In this document: piece after piece, positions 59,409 to 64,000 of the stretch | Layout: each line of letters opens with the position of its first letter | Position numbering within the stretch: position 1 is the first letter of the stretch | From: Xestospongia bergquistia | Lineage: Eukaryota; Porifera; Demospongiae; Haplosclerida; Petrosiidae | Direction of reading: 5' to 3' | Assembly (NCBI GenBank): GCA_963965975.1 | Contig: OZ014414.1 | Span: forward strand, 2,269,501-2,333,500 | Length of the DNA: 64,000 nt | Notes under the pieces: generated by a model | What the model was told of the DNA's origin: nothing | Seen by the model: only the letters and a program-made list of their open reading frames with translations | The model's database searches: none | Program-made: the position numbers and the translations under genes

Positions 59409-59580
59409 ACAAAACTAGACGCTTATGGCAAAACAAAATTTTATCTATATTCACATGGTCATGAATAATGTTACCTTTTTGCCCCACCCATGTTTACAAA
59501 ACTAGACACCTATGACAAAATAAATTTTTTATCTATACTCACATGGTCATGAATAATGTTGCCTTTTTGCCCCACCTATA
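59409..59580 (+). repeat. Two tandem copies of an 87-bp unit at a gene start
   Basis: Units start at 59409 and 59496 with ACAAAACTAGAC and end with TTTTTGCCCCACC. The second unit contains an in-frame upstream ATG (59556) for the membrane-protein gene starting at 59589. Confidence 0.88.
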
Positions 59581-59588
59581 CTTCAGCA

Positions 59589-60444
59589 ATGGCAACTCCT
59601 AATGAAGATACAGCTTTTAACAAAGGTACAATTCCTAATGAAGGGACAACAACTCTTAATGAAGATACAACCCCTAATGAAGGAACAACTCCTAATGAAG
59701 GTATAGCTCCTACTCAAGGCACAACTTTCTATCAAAGACAAAATATCCTATGTATATATTTTATAGAAAGCATAATGCATATATAACTTTAATTGTTTAT
59801 TTTGATGCAGTTAGTAGACAGCCTGTTAATAACCAGAATGTTAATCAAAGGAATTTTTCTAAATGTAAGAGTATTGAAATATAACTTACAATGTTATACT
59901 TCAGTCTTACATAAACTTGTTATTTCTTCACATTTAGGGGATGCCATTTTTCTTTGCGGATACATAGCTTCTGCTTTCCTACCCTTTGTGGCATTACCTC
60001 CAGGTAATTGATATATCCTTATCATAAATATATTATTATTTTATACTAGGATCTACTTCTTATAACAAGTGTACCATTGAAAAAATGATACCAATATTTC
60101 TAATTGTTTTTGGCTGTGTTGGTCTTCTACAAATAACTTTTGGTATTCTTAGACTTCTTATATTAAGGGAGCGTAGTTATGACTATAAAAACTTTTTTTT
60201 AATCTTTCTTATTATTTGGACTTTTGTGGGAAGCTATTACACATTTAATGGTTATTCAGAGTGGTGTAATAGTGGCAAAAAATCTTGTACTGACAATCAT
60301 TTAAAAGCTTCAATTCCTTGTTGTGATGCTTCAATAATGTATGCTGCACTATGCACTTTGGCAATAATATATTCCATAACTCTTGCTCTTGTATTGATTT
60401 ATTTGAAGACACTAATACTCCGTGTGATAATAAAAGCTAGATAA
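59589..60444 (+). CDS. TMEM272-like multi-pass membrane protein, complete
   Basis: Four exons in phase: 59589-59751, 59811-59864, 59938-60003, 60050-60444; 225 residues. An alternative in-frame ATG at 59556 adds 11 residues, but a TACTTCAG acceptor lies just before 59589, so a 5' intron is also possible. The N-terminus is a hydrophilic Thr/Pro/Asn/Glu repeat (TPNEGT-like, about six times). It is followed by helix 1 (AIFLCGYIASAFLPFVAL), CTIEKMIPIFLIVFGCVGLL (helix 2), FFLIFLIIWTFVGSYY (helix 3), a Cys-containing loop (CNSGKKSC, PCCD) and helix 4 (ALCTLAIIYSITLALVLIYL). The C-I-E-x-x-I-P-I/F pattern at helix 2 is typical of TMEM272-like proteins in invertebrates. Function is not established. 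Confidence 0.78.
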
Positions 60445-61254
60445 TTGTGGAATAATTTAATGAAATAAATAGACTGTTTCTTTAATAGAAGTATAGCTGA
60501 AAAGATATATTTCTTTTGTAATTGCTTTTAATGCTTGCTATATTTTATAAGAACAACTATTATATATATATATATATAAATGTGATATATTTTAGCAAAT
60601 TATTAATAAATATTATGGTTTTAGTTTGATTAATTCATTTATATTTTTTTCTTTGTGTACATAGCTACAGAAAAAGAGATTCCATATATCATTATATTAT
60701 TATATATCTATTTATATATAATTGAAAGTGTCAGTATAGTAATTATTGAATTACAGATATACCAAATTATGCACTTTTTTCCTAATATAGTAATACATAT
60801 AATAGTAAGATTGGAAGACAAAGTATCATACTAACTGACTAATCAAATCTTTAGTTAATAGAAGACACAGCAAGGTGTTATCTAACTACTAATTAAACAC
60901 CTATTAATAACTTTACACTATATGCACAATATGAATATTATCAAAAATTCTTAAAGGTGTACCTGTAGTTGATTGTAAAATTTCAATATGTTTAATTGAC
61001 AAGTTCAGTGTAACAGTGTAACTAGAAAGAATACCCATTATTTGAGTTAATTAATTAGTTTATGAGTTATACCTTTGAAGACAATTTTGTTTCTGATGTC
61101 ATTTATCAAAGACGTAGTACTCACTAACAACAATACTATATTTAATAGCCCACCACATCAGTTCAATATTTATTATTTACATTTGCATTATCATTAGCTA
61201 TAAGTATACATTTGTAGCATTAATGTAATTTTGGTTTTGTTTTAGTGCCTCTTC
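60445..61254. other. Intergenic, no gene seen
   Basis: 3' flank of the TMEM272-like gene. A (TA)n run lies at about 60560-60578. Confidence 0.5.
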
Positions 61255-61340
61255 TATATCAGGTTTTTGAACTGCAATTACATCTACCAAACATGATGGA
61301 GGCTGAGCATGATAAATACTTTCAAATTTGTGAATAGAGG
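61255..61340 (-). pseudogene. Relic of the coiled-coil gene's C-terminal exon
   Basis: The minus-strand reading KFESIYHAQPPSCLVDVIA resembles KFGSHKRIEPPSCLIDVYA of the exon at 62350-62490. It is isolated and short. Confidence 0.5.
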
Positions 61341-62136
61341 TGCGTTATATCATAATAAATTCTTTTCAAATTAATAACTACTGCATAAATACTTATAAAC
61401 GTTTATTTTCTACTAAACATATAGGTATTATTAGACTTAGTCCTAGACCAATACTAACAGAACATGTACTTGTACTGTTATCATATAATCAAGAACTTTA
61501 GACTAGTATTGTAATATATCCGTGTAATGATCGTCAAGAGGTGCTTATATTACTGAAAGAATTGGAAGATTTCAACTAGTACTTACTATCTAGTAGTACA
61601 GTGACACCATTTACAGGTATAGAGTGTAATCCTTTATAAAACTGTTAATGTTGAACATTATTATAAGCAAATAACATTGCCAATAAACAGTAGGAGTTAA
61701 CCATTATCAATCTGTAATAACCTAACTATATCCACATCAAAAAACAATAAGAAATTTTGTTTTAAAACATTTAATAATACAATAAGAGCATATATGAAAT
61801 ACATGTATCTGAAGTGAGAAATATAATTTATCAAAAACAACAAAAATAAAAACAATATTATAATTTAAATTCAAATTTGACATACATTTTTTCTCTGATG
61901 TTAATACTCCATGTTTCAGTCATACAATTAGCTGCGTTTTTGAGTGGACCATCTGTTGAGCCAGACTCTGTAAAAATAATTGACATTGTTTTCTTAATTT
62001 ATCAAGGTCATGTAGGATACAGTAGGAAATTCATGCCTGAAGTTACTTCTTTCATCATGTCACTATAAATTAGATCATCTCTTAGCTATAAGGTGATAAG
62101 TGAACATGTTTGCAGCAACTTTTTCAGTGATGGTTT

Positions 62137-63998
62137 TTACAAATCATCTAAACCTGAGTAATGTTCTGTAAGAATATCCTGTATGATTTTTCTAACTTCT
62201 CTATCTTTATCACAAGTAATTTCAGGATCTCTTGAATGACCAGAACTTTTAATTTTAGCTGAAAAAAGAATGTCAATACTTTTATATAATATTCAATTCC
62301 TATACTTACATAGAGTATGTTTAGTTTTTGGTCTTAAAGTTAAATTGATGAAAATCTCAACACATTGTTTTATACCTAATATTGGAACTTTGTAATGGAG
62401 TCTTTTTGCTGTGTCAGTTCCCTCATTTGCATATACATCTATCAAACATGATGGTGGCTCAATACGTTTGTGACTTCCAAACTTTTCAAATTATGCATTA
62501 GCTAGACAAGAAATTAAAAAATTGCTAGAAACACAGCGTTAGGTAATATTAATTATAATGTATTTTAATATATACGCAAAAACAGCTGTTTTACCATTGA
62601 GTCATGATCATGTATGCACAGTAGCCAATATAGATAGTATATCTTACCTCAAGACGTTGTATATGAGGCAAAATTTCCCAACCTTGAGGAATTTCATGAT
62701 GATACATCATAATGTCAAATTCAACTGATTGTGCATGTGATTGAAGTATTGAATGAAAACTTTGACCTTCCTTAGCACGAGGACGAAAATCTTTCATATA
62801 CTGAAGTAAGAGTATTTATTTTACAAACAATATGATATTATTGCCTGCTAAAGTGCTTTGGTAGTTTTCACAACTGTAAGCATATAACTTGCCATTCTAA
62901 CATAGCTTTTTCTTTATAATAGACTTTAAAAAAAAGAGATCATCCCCTTCAGTTAATTTAGCTGCAGCTTGATTGTTCTCTCTTTTCTCAATTCCATTTC
63001 TTTCTTCTTTTTCAGCTTCTACTTGCTTTTTGTTTTTTTTCTTTTTCCCGGCCCTTCCTTGTTCTTCTACTTGCTGATCTCTTTCTCTTTCTTCTACTAC
63101 GTCACCTTATATAGATTAATGTAAGCTTTACTTTGAATAAAACTATACCTTCTTCTTCATACAAGTATGTTGTAGAATTGTTCATCTTCTGGCTCAATTC
63201 TATAGAAATATTATGTATGCATATGGTGTTACATAATATTATGATAAAAGACTTATTAAAGTGAGTGTGTTCACAAATTAAAGTGCCAAAAGTGACATTC
63301 CTATGCACATGTGACTATTATATTGTGTTTATATACTTAATAACCTTTTAACCTTAGTTTTAACATGTCTATCTTTTTGTCCCTATCTCTCAGTTTTGAT
63401 ACTAATTCCTTCTCAGTTTCTAAGAATATAACTTAATATAAAGCAATCTACTGTTTTCATGACTTACCTTCTTTTTTCTTGACAATTTCTTGACTGTTCT
63501 ATTTGTGCATCCATTGCTTCATTTCTTTTTATATTTGCTTCTAACAATTCAATCTGAAGTATATTGTAAATTTATTAGGTTCTAACGTAAGTTCTTATAC
63601 TCTTACATATGGTTTATGAGCATACATACTGTCATAAGGGTTCTCTCTTTTATACTAAGTCTTTCTTTATAATTGCTTGTATCATTTGGTATTTCTGAGA
63701 CATTTTCATTGATTTTACAATCATTTTCATCTTCCTCAGATACTACATCATATTTTTCCAAATACTGCATTGAAGGAGATAAGTGTCGCTCTTGCCTGTC
63801 AGTAGAAGTACAAATAGTAAATGTTACATAGTCATCACCTGATGGTTGATGTGAATTTAAAAGTTGTTTTGATGAAGAATAATTTCCAGTTGTTGACAAA
63901 CAAGGAAGGCTACATGCACTTTTATTTGGGCTCATTGGTGAACCTAATATGCTACTGGTTTGTGATGGAATGGGTGTAATCTTTGAAAAAACAGACAA
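62137..63998 (-). CDS. 3' part of an unrecognised coiled-coil gene, runs off the right edge
   Basis: Minus-strand exons: 63998-63630 (Ser/Pro-rich; MSPNKSACSLPCLSTTGN; DVVSEEDENDC), 63553-63468 (IELLEANIKRNEAMDAQIEQ), about 63420-63354 (ELVSKLRDRDKKIDMLKL), about 63196-63150, a Lys/Glu-rich exon at about 63107-62950 (VEEQGRAGKKKKNKKQVEAE), 62800-62648 (FHSILQSHAQSVEFDIMMYH), about 62490-62310 (RIEPPSCLIDVYANEGTD) and about 62261-62137 (DREVRKIIQDILTEHYSGL, stop). Not all phases join: the coil exon at 63553 ends one base out of register with the next. A TAA also precedes EKFGSHKRI. It is either partly broken or misjoined by me. Coiled coil in the middle; no family recognised. Confidence 0.4.
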
Positions 63999-64000
63999 GG

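Noticed and set aside
1-64000. tRNA or rRNA genes
   Set aside because: I saw no cloverleaf with A and B boxes and no rRNA-like conserved stretch, though a covariance search was not possible.

Overview
The window looks like nuclear DNA of an early-branching animal, most likely a demosponge of the Amphimedon type. This is inference. It is very AT-rich. Nearly every coding region is cut by short GT-AG introns, often 50-80 nt. The gene content is metazoan: an adhesion GPCR with GAIN/GPS, fibrinogen-like and anaphylatoxin/Ig secreted modules, Death and LRR modules, and CD225-type two-helix membrane proteins. The mobile elements (DIRS, a Ginger-like integrase element, a pogo-like transposase with a PHD finger) also fit. 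All gene models were assembled by eye from splice signals and frame continuity; no database search was run.

Layout. 2.1-6.1 kb (-): a near-complete adhesion GPCR of 15-16 exons and about 1000 aa. 6.7-6.9 kb (-): an orphan last exon of an ABCB7/ATM1-like transporter. 7.06-10.4 kb (+): a secreted fibrinogen-like gene followed by decaying tandem copies, with further relics near 24-25 kb. 11.6-12.0 kb: a 472-bp unit with 29-bp inverted ends around a RecQ-helicase-like fragment. 12.4-15.3 kb (+): an 8-exon ankyrin-repeat gene. 16.1-26.7 kb: an array of CD225/dispanin-like two-helix genes (two good copies, one inverted copy, several relics), with a further copy at 48-49.9 kb. 29.2-34.0 kb (+): a modular secreted gene of anaphylatoxin/fibulin-type and Ig modules, built of symmetrical phase-1 exons. 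35.3-38.2 kb (-): a decayed TIR element with integrase, GPY and PHD parts. 40.0-43.1 kb (+): a pogo/Tigger-like transposase that continues through amplified micro-exons to a PHD finger. 45.1-46.0 kb (+): an unrecognised nuclear-looking protein behind a TATA box and three evenly spaced AP-1-type sites. 51.3-55.4 kb (-): a full-length but broken DIRS retroelement. 56.2-58.6 kb (+): an LRR exon, then a broken Death-domain region, suggesting debris of NLR-type receptors. 59.6-60.4 kb (+): a complete 4-exon TMEM272-like membrane protein. 62.1-64.0 kb (-): the 3' part of an unrecognised coiled-coil gene running off the right edge.

The most notable theme is a tract where membrane and recognition-type genes (adhesion GPCR, CD225-like, Ig/anaphylatoxin, LRR, Death) are duplicated and broken at the scale of single exons. 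The best candidate for something undescribed is the CD225-like family. Its members share a 7-nt first coding exon and repeated Gln-Pro-Tyr exons. Two members carry an in-frame TAA that a 51- or 57-nt phase-1 intron could remove.
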